Below, piece after piece: positions 9,115 to 18,367 of a stretch of 64,000 nt of DNA. The notes below the pieces were generated by a model. That model was not told the origin of the DNA, made no database searches, and saw only the letters and a list, made by a program, of their open reading frames with translations. The number at the start of each line of letters is the position of its first letter. Within the stretch, counting starts at the first letter, position 1. The translations under genes were made by a program, and so were the position numbers. This DNA is from Bacillota bacterium (lineage in GTDB: Bacteria > Bacillota > Clostridia > Acetivibrionales > DSM-1351), in NCBI GenBank assembly GCA_023398105.1, contig JAEWST010000162.1:1-64000 (forward strand), in the 5' to 3' direction.

Positions 9115-9687
9115 CTATAAACTATTTGCATTAGATTTGTAGCTTTCGCCAGAGCCTGTTAAATTATTGAAGCACGAAATAAACTCCCTCTCAACACTAA
9201 TAAAATCCCGCTGTGCGAAATCATGCACCATAGCCATTTTAGGTACAGTGGCAGTGACTTGTACCTCCATTAATTCCTTAAACTCGCAATATAATAGTGC
9301 ATCATCAACCTCTGATATTTGCAGTTTCTCAGCCTCAGTTAAATCACCAAGCCCAAACCTGTCATATATTATTCGCTGTAGCTTTGCCTCAATATTAAAA
9401 TATTCAGACAAATTCTTTTTAACAGGTCTTGTCAAATCAGAAATATAGCTTTCACTGGCATCATGCAGCAAACACCCAAGCTGCACTCTCTGTGAATAGC
9501 CTCTCTGCTTTGCTTCGATGCAGCAGCTGACACAATGCTGAGCTACTGAAAAGAAATGCTTGAAATGCCCATTAGCTCTAGTCATTAGCGATAAGGCATG
9601 TGCTATATCTATAATGTTTATGTCTTCTTTTATGGGTTCTAGTGGGTAGAACTTGGTTTTTGAATATGTTAGAATGTAGTCTGACAT
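9115..9687 (-). CDS. HD-domain phosphohydrolase, YfbR/5'-nucleotidase-like
   Basis: 190 residues. HFKHFFSVAQH (residues about 42-52) supplies the first histidine and LGCLLHDASES (about 75-85) the HD pair; a later acidic residue in SEVDDALLYCEF completes the usual H...HD...D set. The family hydrolyses nucleoside monophosphates or related phosphates in the cytoplasm. AAGGAGA lies 8 bases before the ATG. It is oriented away from the dnd operon and separated from it by about 170 bases, so it marks the left border of the phosphorothioation island rather than being part of it. Confidence 0.85.
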   Translation of the reverse strand: MSDYILTYSKTKFYPLEPIKEDINIIDIAHALSLMTRANGHFKHFFSVAQHCVSCCIEAKQRGYSQRVQLGCLLHDASESYISDLTRPVKKNLSEYFNIEAKLQRIIYDRFGLGDLTEAEKLQISEVDDALLYCEFKELMEVQVTATVPKMAMVHDFAQRDFISVEREFISCFNNLTGSGESYKSNANSL

Positions 9688-9794
9688 TGGGGGTCTCCTT
9701 CACATAAAATATTTATATAATTATTATACCTTTAATGTTATTACAATTCCTAGTTTAAAAATAGCAATAATTTATATTCAAATATCATTTAATC

Positions 9795-9823
9795 TTGACA
9801 ACTTCTTATACATTAAATATACT
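9795..9823 (+). promoter_or_regulatory. SigA-type promoter of the dnd operon
   Basis: TTGACA at 9795-9800, a 17-base spacer, and TATACT at 9818-9823: near consensus. Transcription would start near 9830. Between there and the dndB ATG lies the 8-bp palindrome ACGTACGT (9841-9848), a possible operator, just before the GGAG ribosome site. Confidence 0.8.
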
Positions 9824-9859
9824 AAAGAAAAAGTTTGATTACGTACGTAGGAGTATTCC

Positions 9860-10954
9860 ATGTCAACTGGATTTAAATATACATTCCCTGCTATCAAGGG
9901 ATTACAAGCAAAAAGAGAGTATTATGTAGCAATGTGCCCTTTAAAACTAGTGCCAAAACTTTTTCAACATATTGAAGAAGAATTGCCACCAGAATATAGA
10001 GCACAGAGAATTATAAACAAAGCTCGAATTCCTGAAATAACTAAATACATTGTTGAAAATCCTCAAGACTATGTTTTTTCATCTCTAACGGCATCTGTAG
10101 ATGGTGAAATGGAGTTTATTCCTTATTCCAGTGGGAATTTAGGTGAATTAACTATACCTATGGAAGCAAAATTTCTCATAAATGATGGACAACACAGACG
10201 TACAGCCATTGAAGAAGCACTAAGAGTAAACTCAAATCTCGAAGACGAAACGATTTCAATAGTTTTCTTTGCAGATAAAGGGCTTAAGAGAAGTCAACAG
10301 ATGTTTGCTGATTTAAATAAGCATGCTGTTAATACAACAAAGTCAATTGGAATTTTATATGATAATAGAGATCAGCTTTCACAGTTATCAAAAAGAATTA
10401 TTGATAAAATTCCACTTCTTAAAGGATACACTGATAAAGAAGTTGATAACCTTTCAAAATATTCTCCAAAAATATTTACATTAACGAATCTTCACAGTTC
10501 GATTTGTTGTACATTGGGTAAGAAGAAAGGTGCAATTTCTGAATACGAAGAACAATTTATATCCGATTATTGGAAAACCTTATGTTCTATAATTATTGAA
10601 TGGAAAGAAGTCCAGAACAAATCATTAAGTGCCTCTGAATTAAGAAAGAATTATATACATGCTCATGGAGTCGTTGTTGTTGCATTTGGCTATTTAGGTA
10701 ATTACTTTTTAACAAATAAGATAAAAAATTATAACAGTATAATTAAAAATCTGAATTCTATTGATTGGAAAAGAAGTAACTTAAAGGACTGGAATGGTAG
10801 AACAATTAGTAATGGTAAAATAAATAAGAACACTGCAGCAATAAAACTTACTTGCAATAAAATAAAAGATTTACTAGGTATTAGTCTTACAAAAGAAGAG
10901 CTGGAATTAGAAAAAAATTTTATTGACAATTGTGGAGAAAATCTAAATGGCTAA
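9860..10954 (+). CDS. dndB: DndB, DGQHR-domain protein of DNA phosphorothioation
   Basis: 364 residues. The hallmark DGQHRR is at 109-114, in a ParB-like fold, followed by VFFADKGLKRSQQMFADLNK, the second conserved block of DGQHR proteins. DndB is not essential for sulfur insertion; in studied systems it tunes the level of phosphorothioation and can act as a repressor of the dnd genes. It is the first gene of a tightly packed plus-strand operon and overlaps dndC by 8 bases. AGGAG precedes the ATG. The palindrome in the leader would suit self-control, but this is inference. Confidence 0.93.
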   Translation: MSTGFKYTFPAIKGLQAKREYYVAMCPLKLVPKLFQHIEEELPPEYRAQRIINKARIPEITKYIVENPQDYVFSSLTASVDGEMEFIPYSSGNLGELTIPMEAKFLINDGQHRRTAIEEALRVNSNLEDETISIVFFADKGLKRSQQMFADLNKHAVNTTKSIGILYDNRDQLSQLSKRIIDKIPLLKGYTDKEVDNLSKYSPKIFTLTNLHSSICCTLGKKKGAISEYEEQFISDYWKTLCSIIIEWKEVQNKSLSASELRKNYIHAHGVVVVAFGYLGNYFLTNKIKNYNSIIKNLNSIDWKRSNLKDWNGRTISNGKINKNTAAIKLTCNKIKDLLGISLTKEELELEKNFIDNCGENLNG

Positions 10955-12323
10955 TAGTTTTTTTGATGAAAATACAATAGATGATATACTCGATGAAATA
11001 GAGATGGTATACCTAAATGACAACCGACCTTGGATTATTGGTTATAGTGGTGGAAAGGATTCTACGACAGTATGTTTGCTTGTTTTTAAAATGCTTTTAC
11101 GTCTTCCCCCTCAAAAGAGAACAAAAGATGTTTATGTCGTTTCATCAGACACTATGGTAGAAAACCCTATTATTATTGAATATTTAAGAGAAATGTCATT
11201 AATCATGGGAAAAAGTGCAGCAGAGCAAAATTTAAATCTTTTCACCCATATGGTTAAACCCCAAATTGAAGATACTTTTTGGACATTAGTAATTGGAAGA
11301 GGTTATCCTACTCCAGAACCTCCAGGTTTTAGATGGTGTACTGATCGTTTAAAAATTAACCCATCAAATAAGTTCATTCGTGACACTCTTAAAGATAATG
11401 AAGAAGTAATTGTTTTATTAGGTGTTAGAAAAGCTGAAAGTATAGCAAGAGGACGAAGAATTGCAAGCAGAGAAATTGAAGGTAAACTTCTAAATAAACA
11501 TGAAGTTATCGCTGGAGCATATGTCTATAATCCTATTACGGAATTAACAACAGAAGATGTATGGAAGTTATTATTAGATGATAACGGTTTATCACCATGG
11601 GGTACTGATAATAACTATTTGCTTTCCCTGTATAAAAATTCTGATGGCGGTGAATGTCCCTTTACAATTACGACTACACATAAAGAAAAAGATACTCCAA
11701 CATGTGGAAATACTCGTTTTGGATGTTGGATATGTACTATGGTAAAAGAAGACAAGTCTTTAAAAGGGTTTATTGAAAGTGGCGAAGAATGGTTAATTCC
11801 ACTCAGTGAATTTAGAGATTGGTTAATAAGTAAAAGAAGCTGTTCAGATTTAAGAGACAGGAAAAGAAGAAATGGTGCTATCTATAAAAAAGGTGACGGA
11901 AGCTTTGGATTAGGGCCTTTCCATTTAGATGGCAGAAGGCAAATATTAGAAGAACTTTTGAGAACACAGCTTAAAATAAATGTAGAGTTAATAACAATTG
12001 AAGAACTTAAAAAAATAGATGAACTTTGGGACAGTGAAGGTGATTTGTCATGTAGAATGTTAGTTGATACATATAAAAAAATATGTGGTAAAGAACTTCC
12101 TTGGGACAAATATAAAAAACCTATATATGAAGATGATTTAATAAGTGAACTTCAGAATTTTTGTAATGAATATGGCGTTCCTTTTGAATTAATGAGCAAG
12201 CTCATTATTTCAGTAAATAAAAATAAACACTTAACTAATAAGCCAGTTTTAAGAAAGGATTTCGATAAAATTCTTAATGAAATGTGGCTTCACTATGATA
12301 ACATGATGGCAGGTATAGAATAA
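10947..12323 (+). CDS. dndC: DndC, PP-loop sulfurtransferase of DNA phosphorothioation
   Basis: 458 residues, PAPS-reductase-like. The PP-loop SGGKDS is at 34-39 and binds ATP to activate the DNA phosphate. Four cysteines at about residues 236-263 (CPF, TCGN, FGCWIC) are placed as the iron-sulfur cluster ligands known for DndC. FRWCTDRLKINP (about 131-142) is the second conserved block of the family. It works with DndA, DndD and DndE to replace a non-bridging oxygen by sulfur at specific DNA sites. It overlaps dndB at its start, and its stop and the dndD start share a base. Confidence 0.96.
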   Translation: MANSFFDENTIDDILDEIEMVYLNDNRPWIIGYSGGKDSTTVCLLVFKMLLRLPPQKRTKDVYVVSSDTMVENPIIIEYLREMSLIMGKSAAEQNLNLFTHMVKPQIEDTFWTLVIGRGYPTPEPPGFRWCTDRLKINPSNKFIRDTLKDNEEVIVLLGVRKAESIARGRRIASREIEGKLLNKHEVIAGAYVYNPITELTTEDVWKLLLDDNGLSPWGTDNNYLLSLYKNSDGGECPFTITTTHKEKDTPTCGNTRFGCWICTMVKEDKSLKGFIESGEEWLIPLSEFRDWLISKRSCSDLRDRKRRNGAIYKKGDGSFGLGPFHLDGRRQILEELLRTQLKINVELITIEELKKIDELWDSEGDLSCRMLVDTYKKICGKELPWDKYKKPIYEDDLISELQNFCNEYGVPFELMSKLIISVNKNKHLTNKPVLRKDFDKILNEMWLHYDNMMAGIE

Positions 12324-14512
12324 TGATAATAAATAGAGTTAAACTTTGTAATTTTGGTTCTTTTGAAAATGAGATTGAATTTAATATTTCGGTTAATGAT
12401 GAAAATAAAAATGTTATTTTGATTGGCGGAAGAAATGGTTCGGGTAAAACTACTCTTTTTACTGCTATAAAGTTAGCACTTTACGGATATACATCATTTG
12501 GGTATCAATCTGCCAACTCAAGCTATTTTTCTGCAATTAAGAAGTTATTAAATAAAAATTCAATTGGAAAAAAAGATGTAAACTCCTATGTCTTTATAGA
12601 TTTTAATTTAGAGGAAGAAAGAAGTATTGCAAACTACCAGATAATTAGGAAATGGAAATACGAAAACAAAAGATTAAGTGAAGAATATTCAGTATCTAGA
12701 GACAGCTCAATTTTAGATGAAGATCAAACTGTAAGTTTTGAAAGTTATTTAAAATCTATAGTTCCTCCCCAACTTTTTGATTTGTTTTTTTTCGACGGAG
12801 AAAAAATAAGTGATTTTTTCTTGGAAGGAAATTCAGCAAAAAATCTCAAAGATGCTTTTTTAGTTCTTTGCGGATATGATAGTTTTGATATTATCAGAGC
12901 CAATCTTAAAAGAGCTTCACATTTTGATATATCTGATTCATCCGAACAAAAAAACATATATGAAACGCTTTATAATAAACGTATTGACACCTTAAAATCA
13001 ATTGAATATGAAAACGATAGATTAACTGGAATCGAAAAAGAAATTTCTCAGCTTACTGAACAAAAAATCGAATTAGAAAAATCATTTCGAAAGTCAGGTG
13101 GAATGCTCTCAGAAGAGATTATAGAAATTAAAAACAAGATTTTATACGAAGAAAAATTAAGAGAAGAGACTAATAGCTCACTAAAAGACTTTGCTAATGA
13201 TTTTTTACCATTTTTGATAGTTAATGATTTAGTTTTATCTGTAAATCAACAGGTTAACATGGAAATGGATTATAAAAAATATAAAGTAATAAAAGAGATA
13301 CTAAGCGAAGACTTTTTGACAACTATTGTTAACGAAGAAATTGAAAGCAATAAAATAAAAATTGAAGATATTAATGGTAATTTTTTCGATAAATTCCCAA
13401 AACTACTTTTAAACCGTATAGAACATGGGATTAAGCCTAATTTTGATGTCGATAATTTTGAAGTGATACATTCATTATCTCAAGATGAAGAATTTGAAGT
13501 TTTAAGCCTAATTAAACTAATCAATAAACAAGATAATAGTATTGTAACTAAATATAATAAAGAAATAACCTCTTCTATTTCAAGAAGTAATAAACTGAAA
13601 AAGAAGCTAGAACAAGCAGAAAATAATGACCAATTATCTATTTATATTGAGAAAATTAAACTAGTTGATGACAATATTAATAAGCTTACTTTTGAGAAAG
13701 GAAAAATAACTGATTACATATCTAATCTTGAAAAATCTGTTTGTGAAATAGATACTAAACTTTCTAAAGCTAAAGAAAATTTAACAAAATCACGAAAGGA
13801 AAACTCCATCATCAAGCTCGCTGAAAATGCTTCAAAAATGATGGAAAACTTTATACCTGTTTTAGTTAACAAAAAGCTTGGATTACTCAAAGAGAATTTT
13901 TTACAGATGTTTAAATGTTTAATTGAGAAACCTAATTTTATTGATGATATAGATATTGATAGCAACTTCAATATTACTCTTTATCGTTTTGGAATTATTA
14001 CTAAAAGCGAACTTGAAACTATGATATCTAAATTTGGAATTGAAGGTCTTTTAAACCATCTAGGTGAAAAAAGTATTGATGTCTTATTAAAAGAATTTGG
14101 TGCTTCTAAAAAAGAAGAATTAGAGAGTGCTATAAAGACTTTTAAAATAGGTGATTTTATTCCAATTACCATTCCTTTAAAAGTTGATGTAAATGGATTT
14201 TCTAAAGGAGAACAGCAAATATTTATCATGTCATTATATTGGGCACTTATTAAGCTTTCAATTAATAAGATACCATTTATTATTGATACACCTTATGCCA
14301 GAATAGATGCCTTACACAGAAAAAATATTACTACGGAGTTTTTCCCTAGTCTTAGCAATCAGGTACTTATTTTATCAACTGATGAAGAAATCGACAATCA
14401 GTACTATAAGCTTATAAAACCACATACTGCGCATGAATATACTATTGAATATTCAAATTCTTATAAAAGAACTATTGTTAAAGACAAGTATTTTTTCGAG
14501 GTGACATTATGA
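12323..14512 (+). CDS. dndD: DndD, SbcC/SMC-like ATPase of DNA phosphorothioation
   Basis: 729 residues with the ABC-type SMC layout: Walker A GGRNGSGKTT at about 35-44, long coiled coils in the middle (charged E/K/I/L-rich stretches at about 210-285 and 410-500), a signature-like FSKGEQQIF near 630, and Walker B FIIDTPYARID near 652-662. DndD hydrolyses ATP and is thought to open or restructure DNA so that sulfur can be inserted. It begins at the last base of dndC and overlaps dndE by 4 bases (ATGA), a translational coupling arrangement. Confidence 0.95.
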   Translation: MIINRVKLCNFGSFENEIEFNISVNDENKNVILIGGRNGSGKTTLFTAIKLALYGYTSFGYQSANSSYFSAIKKLLNKNSIGKKDVNSYVFIDFNLEEERSIANYQIIRKWKYENKRLSEEYSVSRDSSILDEDQTVSFESYLKSIVPPQLFDLFFFDGEKISDFFLEGNSAKNLKDAFLVLCGYDSFDIIRANLKRASHFDISDSSEQKNIYETLYNKRIDTLKSIEYENDRLTGIEKEISQLTEQKIELEKSFRKSGGMLSEEIIEIKNKILYEEKLREETNSSLKDFANDFLPFLIVNDLVLSVNQQVNMEMDYKKYKVIKEILSEDFLTTIVNEEIESNKIKIEDINGNFFDKFPKLLLNRIEHGIKPNFDVDNFEVIHSLSQDEEFEVLSLIKLINKQDNSIVTKYNKEITSSISRSNKLKKKLEQAENNDQLSIYIEKIKLVDDNINKLTFEKGKITDYISNLEKSVCEIDTKLSKAKENLTKSRKENSIIKLAENASKMMENFIPVLVNKKLGLLKENFLQMFKCLIEKPNFIDDIDIDSNFNITLYRFGIITKSELETMISKFGIEGLLNHLGEKSIDVLLKEFGASKKEELESAIKTFKIGDFIPITIPLKVDVNGFSKGEQQIFIMSLYWALIKLSINKIPFIIDTPYARIDALHRKNITTEFFPSLSNQVLILSTDEEIDNQYYKLIKPHTAHEYTIEYSNSYKRTIVKDKYFFEVTL

Positions 14513-14883
14513 TTTTTAGACTTAAAACATCAAAAAAAACTATGGAATTAATTCAAGAGTTACAAAACAAGACAAACTTAAAGCCTTTTGCTTTAGCAAA
14601 ATTGGCTATAGCATTGTCACTAAAAAAGGATTTAGAATCATTGAGATTTAACACTGATAGTAATGGGTTAGAATTTCACAAGCAGACAATTACAGGTCAA
14701 TACGATGTTATGTATAAGTGCCTAATTGAACAACACTGTCAAAAGCATTTACAAGAGGATGAATATTTTCCAACTTACTTAAAAGCGCACATAGATAGAG
14801 GAGCTATATTACTCCATAATGAGTTTAAGTATTCAAATGACTTAATATCTTATCTTGCAGGATTGGAGGAAAAAGCAATATGA
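14509..14883 (+). CDS. dndE: DndE, small DNA-binding subunit of the Dnd complex
   Basis: 124 residues, the usual length. The N-terminal part FRLKTSKKTMELIQELQNKT followed by LKPFALAKLAIALSLKK is the helical, lysine-rich face that binds nicked or double-stranded DNA in DndE. The position between dndD and dndA and the 4-base overlaps on both sides (ATGA at 14509 and at 14880) support the call. No enzymatic motif is expected or seen. Confidence 0.93.
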   Translation: MIFRLKTSKKTMELIQELQNKTNLKPFALAKLAIALSLKKDLESLRFNTDSNGLEFHKQTITGQYDVMYKCLIEQHCQKHLQEDEYFPTYLKAHIDRGAILLHNEFKYSNDLISYLAGLEEKAI

Positions 14884-16076
14884 TATATCTTGATAATAGT
14901 GCAACAACACCTATTGATCTTGAGGTAAAAGAAGCTATGCTCCCATACTTGTCCGAAGAATTCGGGAATCCCTCAAGTAAGTATTATACACTTGCAGAAA
15001 ATGCCAAAAAAGCAGTTGAAGAAAGTCGTGAAAAATTAGCTGCATTAATTAATGCAGAACCTGATGAGATTATTTTTACAAGCTGTGCATCTGAAAGTAA
15101 CAATCTAATTATAAAAGGTGTTTCAGACTATAAGAAATACATTGAGAATAAAGGTAACCATATCATTACCTCAAAAGTTGAGCACAAATCAGTGCTCCAG
15201 ACTTGTAAGTTCCTTGACGGCAGTGAAAATGCAACAATGAATGTTGAAAGGAACAGATTTAAGCCTAGAAATGTCGTTGAAAAGAAAATAGATAGAGGCT
15301 TTGAAGTAAGTTTTCTTCCTGTAAATGAGTATGGACAAGTAGAAAGCGGTATATTGGAAAGTACTATAAAAGATACTACCACTCTATGTTCTATATTATG
15401 GGGTAATAATGAAATTGGAACACTTAATAGAATTAGTGAACTAGCATCATTATGCAAATCAAGAGGAGTCTTATTCCACTCCGATGCTACTCAAGTATTA
15501 GGTAAGGTAAATATTGATGTTAAACAAGTTCCAGTGGACTTTCTTTCTTTTTCTGCTCATAAGATATATGGACCAAAAGGAATAGGTGCATGTTATATTC
15601 AGAAAGGCAAGTATTCTAAGCCTTCTCTAACCTCATTGATTCATGGTGGTAGCCAAGAATTTGGATATAGAGCTGGGACGCTTGCAGTGCATAATATTGT
15701 TGGTTTTGGAAAAGCTGCCGAGATTGCTAAAAGAGATATGAATAAATATGTACCAATAATTCTTGAACAAGAGAAATTACTTCAGGAGGAACTTACAAAA
15801 ACCATTCCGGATATTAAATTTAATGGACATCCAACTGAAAAAATCCCCGGTGTGTTAAGTATAACACTCCCAGGGATTAATAATGAATTGTTAATTAAAA
15901 AGCTCAAAGATCAAGTTGCGATATCTACGGGTTCTGCTTGTTCTGCGGATGAGCCGTCTTATGTGCTTGAGGCTATTGGGAAACTGAATATATCAAGGAA
16001 TACAATAAGGTTATCTTTATCAAAAACTTCTAAAATATCTGATATTATAACTATTATAAGCCTATTAGTTAAATGA
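14880..16076 (+). CDS. dndA: DndA, cysteine desulfurase (IscS-like)
   Basis: 398 residues, a full-length PLP-dependent class V enzyme. It shows the N-terminal YLDNSATTPID, SAHKIYGPKGIGA with the PLP lysine near residue 227, HGGSQEFGYRAGT, and the catalytic cysteine in STGSACSADE near 352. DndA takes sulfur from cysteine and passes it as a persulfide to DndC. In some genomes a housekeeping IscS does this job; here the gene is built into the operon as the last member, order B-C-D-E-A. Its 3' end overlaps the converging minus-strand gene by 12 bases, with no terminator between. Confidence 0.95.
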   Translation: MIYLDNSATTPIDLEVKEAMLPYLSEEFGNPSSKYYTLAENAKKAVEESREKLAALINAEPDEIIFTSCASESNNLIIKGVSDYKKYIENKGNHIITSKVEHKSVLQTCKFLDGSENATMNVERNRFKPRNVVEKKIDRGFEVSFLPVNEYGQVESGILESTIKDTTTLCSILWGNNEIGTLNRISELASLCKSRGVLFHSDATQVLGKVNIDVKQVPVDFLSFSAHKIYGPKGIGACYIQKGKYSKPSLTSLIHGGSQEFGYRAGTLAVHNIVGFGKAAEIAKRDMNKYVPIILEQEKLLQEELTKTIPDIKFNGHPTEKIPGVLSITLPGINNELLIKKLKDQVAISTGSACSADEPSYVLEAIGKLNISRNTIRLSLSKTSKISDIITIISLLVK

Positions 16077-17018
16077 ATGAATTTCCATAAAGTATGGAAA
16101 ATACTTATAAAGTTTAACATAATTAGCAATGTCTTTTTCCGAAATGCAAGGGACATCAATTTCAGATAAATCTTTGCATGGAAGTTTTTTATTTATACTG
16201 CTAATTTCTTTAAATGTTAAGCAAGGCATTTCAATATTATATGGCTTGTCCTTTTCACTAAAAGTGACAAAACTTAAATTGTCAAAAGAACATTTATTAA
16301 ATTTAGACCTATCTTTTTCTTGTAAAATAACCCCTCCTAGAGTCATCATAGGTGCTCCATCTTTATATGTAAAATAGAATAGCTGCTCATATGAATATTT
16401 CATGTCCTTCTCAATTCCTGCATTTCTCTCCGAGAGAGTTTTTAAAATAACTTCATTTACCATATTTCTTATTACACTATGACTATTTTTTTGGGTTAAG
16501 TCCTTTTCCGAAACATGCAAAGGCACTCTATTTCCGAAACTCTCTCTTAAATATTTTAATCGTTCTCCTTCTTTACCAATACTTTTGTTAAATGTTAATA
16601 TAAATGCACTTCCTGATGAAATGTTTGACAGTATATACTCTAAGTCTTCTAACATATATGATTGGAAACATTCATCGTAATCTAGCCATATGATATCATT
16701 GTCGTTCTCTCCCCAGCTAAGTGATGTTAGAACATCACTTGAAGAACCAAATTCGATTTTTATGCAGTTTAATGGGTTATTAAATTCATATCTACCAGCT
16801 TTAGATATATCAGATTCTATACTAATCATATTAGAAATACCAAGTTCCTTATGAAATAAAAGAAAATCCGAAAAATAAATAGCTCCAAATCCAATGTATC
16901 TATATTTATCCAAGGAAACAAATTCTCTCAGTCTTTGTAATGATTCGCAAATCATTTTTCTTTCTATACATTTTGAAGGTCTAATAGAGTAATTAATTTT
17001 CTCGCTACTACCGCCCAT
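16065..17018 (-). CDS. Methyltransferase-like (Rossmann) protein linked to a GHKL ATPase
   Basis: 317 residues. The order YRYIGFGAIYFSDF (residues about 39-52), a helix, then MISIESD (about 62-69) resembles the SAM-binding glycine motif I and acidic motif II of a Rossmann methyltransferase, and NDIIWLDYDECF (about 107-118) fits motif IV. The call is by pattern only; the glycine motif is not canonical and the substrate is unknown. The start ATG shares one base with the stop of the GHKL gene upstream, so the two are translationally coupled. It is the last gene of the minus-strand dpt run and meets dndA tail to tail. It could be a DNA, RNA or small-molecule methyltransferase, or an inactive fold. 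Confidence 0.65.
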   Translation of the reverse strand: MGGSSEKINYSIRPSKCIERKMICESLQRLREFVSLDKYRYIGFGAIYFSDFLLFHKELGISNMISIESDISKAGRYEFNNPLNCIKIEFGSSSDVLTSLSWGENDNDIIWLDYDECFQSYMLEDLEYILSNISSGSAFILTFNKSIGKEGERLKYLRESFGNRVPLHVSEKDLTQKNSHSVIRNMVNEVILKTLSERNAGIEKDMKYSYEQLFYFTYKDGAPMMTLGGVILQEKDRSKFNKCSFDNLSFVTFSEKDKPYNIEMPCLTFKEISSINKKLPCKDLSEIDVPCISEKDIANYVKLYKYFPYFMEIHSFN

Positions 17019-18343
17019 TATTCTTCACTCTCCATTTTAAGAAAGTAGTCAAAAGTTTTTTCTCCAACATCTTTATTACTCGTAATTCCTAATAAATCTT
17101 TAACTTTTTCAACTTCATTTTTAGGTTTTTTATATGATATAGTTACATCCGATGTATAAGTCCTTGAAGACTTCGATAGAAATGTTGCACTTATTTTATT
17201 ACTAAGCATGCCTAAGTTTATTTTTGCTACGTTTATTGAACTTATTTGTATTTTTTCACAGCTATCAATAAATTCTTCAATATCCTCTCTTTCAGCTTCA
17301 TCATTAATCTTTTTAATTTTTGATAATACATCCTTTACAGATCTAAACATATTTTTCATTTTAACTTTAGCATTAATAAATACAGGAGATGAAGCATCTA
17401 CACCAGTTTTTGTAGTGTTCCATGGTAATAATGCAGAATCCTTTGCATCAAAAAATACAAACCCCCTAAATCTCGCATAAGTTGGATGAAATTTCGGTGT
17501 ATTTTCATCCCATCCTGTAATTGTAGATTGATCAGAAGCCAAAATTAACCTTCCATTACAATAAATATACCAACCCGCAGCATCTGGATCGCCAGTTTTT
17601 CCTATACCAGCTAATATTCTTATTTTTACACCATTAATACTATATTCTTCATATGCAGGTCTAAGGCTATCAGAGTTATATAATTCTATTACATTTGAAT
17701 CAATATTTACACTATTAAGTGATATTTTTAACCCCTTTTCAATACCTAGAGATACATAATTTTGGATATGCTTTTTTAGTTCTTGTTTAAAAAAGTCTAA
17801 TTTAAAGTCATCCATAATTCCCTCATATAAATTGGTCACTTTAATCTTTGTGCCACATTCATCTTGAATATTATTACAGTTTTCATCTATATCATAAAAT
17901 TTAAAATTCCATTGTTTATCATCGGAAGCCCACTCATTCACATCTAACTGTACTTTAAAAATCGAGTTCTTAGTTTTTGATTCGATTATAAAGTATTTAC
18001 CTATTTTAAATAATGCTCTCTTCATACCGATACCAAATATACCTGTAGAAAAGTCTATATTATTTTCTGCATTTTTAGGTCTTCCAAATCTAAATGCATA
18101 ATTCTCAGCAATTTGTATTGATATTCCACCACAATTATCTTCAATACAAAATTCCTTTTCAGAGATATTAATTTTTACCCAAAGACCGGTGAAGTCACCT
18201 TCTGGTCTTATCTTTGTCGCTCCATCAATGCAGTTATCTACTAGTTCTAATATTGCATATTTTAGATCAATGTCTCTTGTTATCATATAGATAAAAAAGT
18301 CTTTTGTTGGGTTTGCATTTATTATTTTATTATTGGTACTCAT
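17018..18343 (-). CDS. GHKL (HSP90/MORC-like) ATPase
   Basis: 441 residues. Bergerat-fold motifs are clear: N box AILELVDNCIDGA (about 30-42), G1 IEDNCGGISI (about 76-85), and G2 STGIFGIGMKRALF (about 104-117). The family uses ATP to dimerise its N-termini and clamp a substrate, as in HSP90, MutL, gyrase B and MORC. The C-terminal 100 residues are lysine-rich and helical. GGAGGG precedes the ATG by 4-5 bases. It lies between the KAP NTPase and the methyltransferase-like gene, all on one strand 24 bases apart or less, so the three are one unit. In defence islands, such ATPases often sense or clamp DNA; that role here is inferred. Confidence 0.85.
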   Translation of the reverse strand: MSTNNKIINANPTKDFFIYMITRDIDLKYAILELVDNCIDGATKIRPEGDFTGLWVKINISEKEFCIEDNCGGISIQIAENYAFRFGRPKNAENNIDFSTGIFGIGMKRALFKIGKYFIIESKTKNSIFKVQLDVNEWASDDKQWNFKFYDIDENCNNIQDECGTKIKVTNLYEGIMDDFKLDFFKQELKKHIQNYVSLGIEKGLKISLNSVNIDSNVIELYNSDSLRPAYEEYSINGVKIRILAGIGKTGDPDAAGWYIYCNGRLILASDQSTITGWDENTPKFHPTYARFRGFVFFDAKDSALLPWNTTKTGVDASSPVFINAKVKMKNMFRSVKDVLSKIKKINDEAEREDIEEFIDSCEKIQISSINVAKINLGMLSNKISATFLSKSSRTYTSDVTISYKKPKNEVEKVKDLLGITSNKDVGEKTFDYFLKMESEE

Positions 18344-18367
18344 GGTTCCCTCCTGTAAAAGAAAAAT

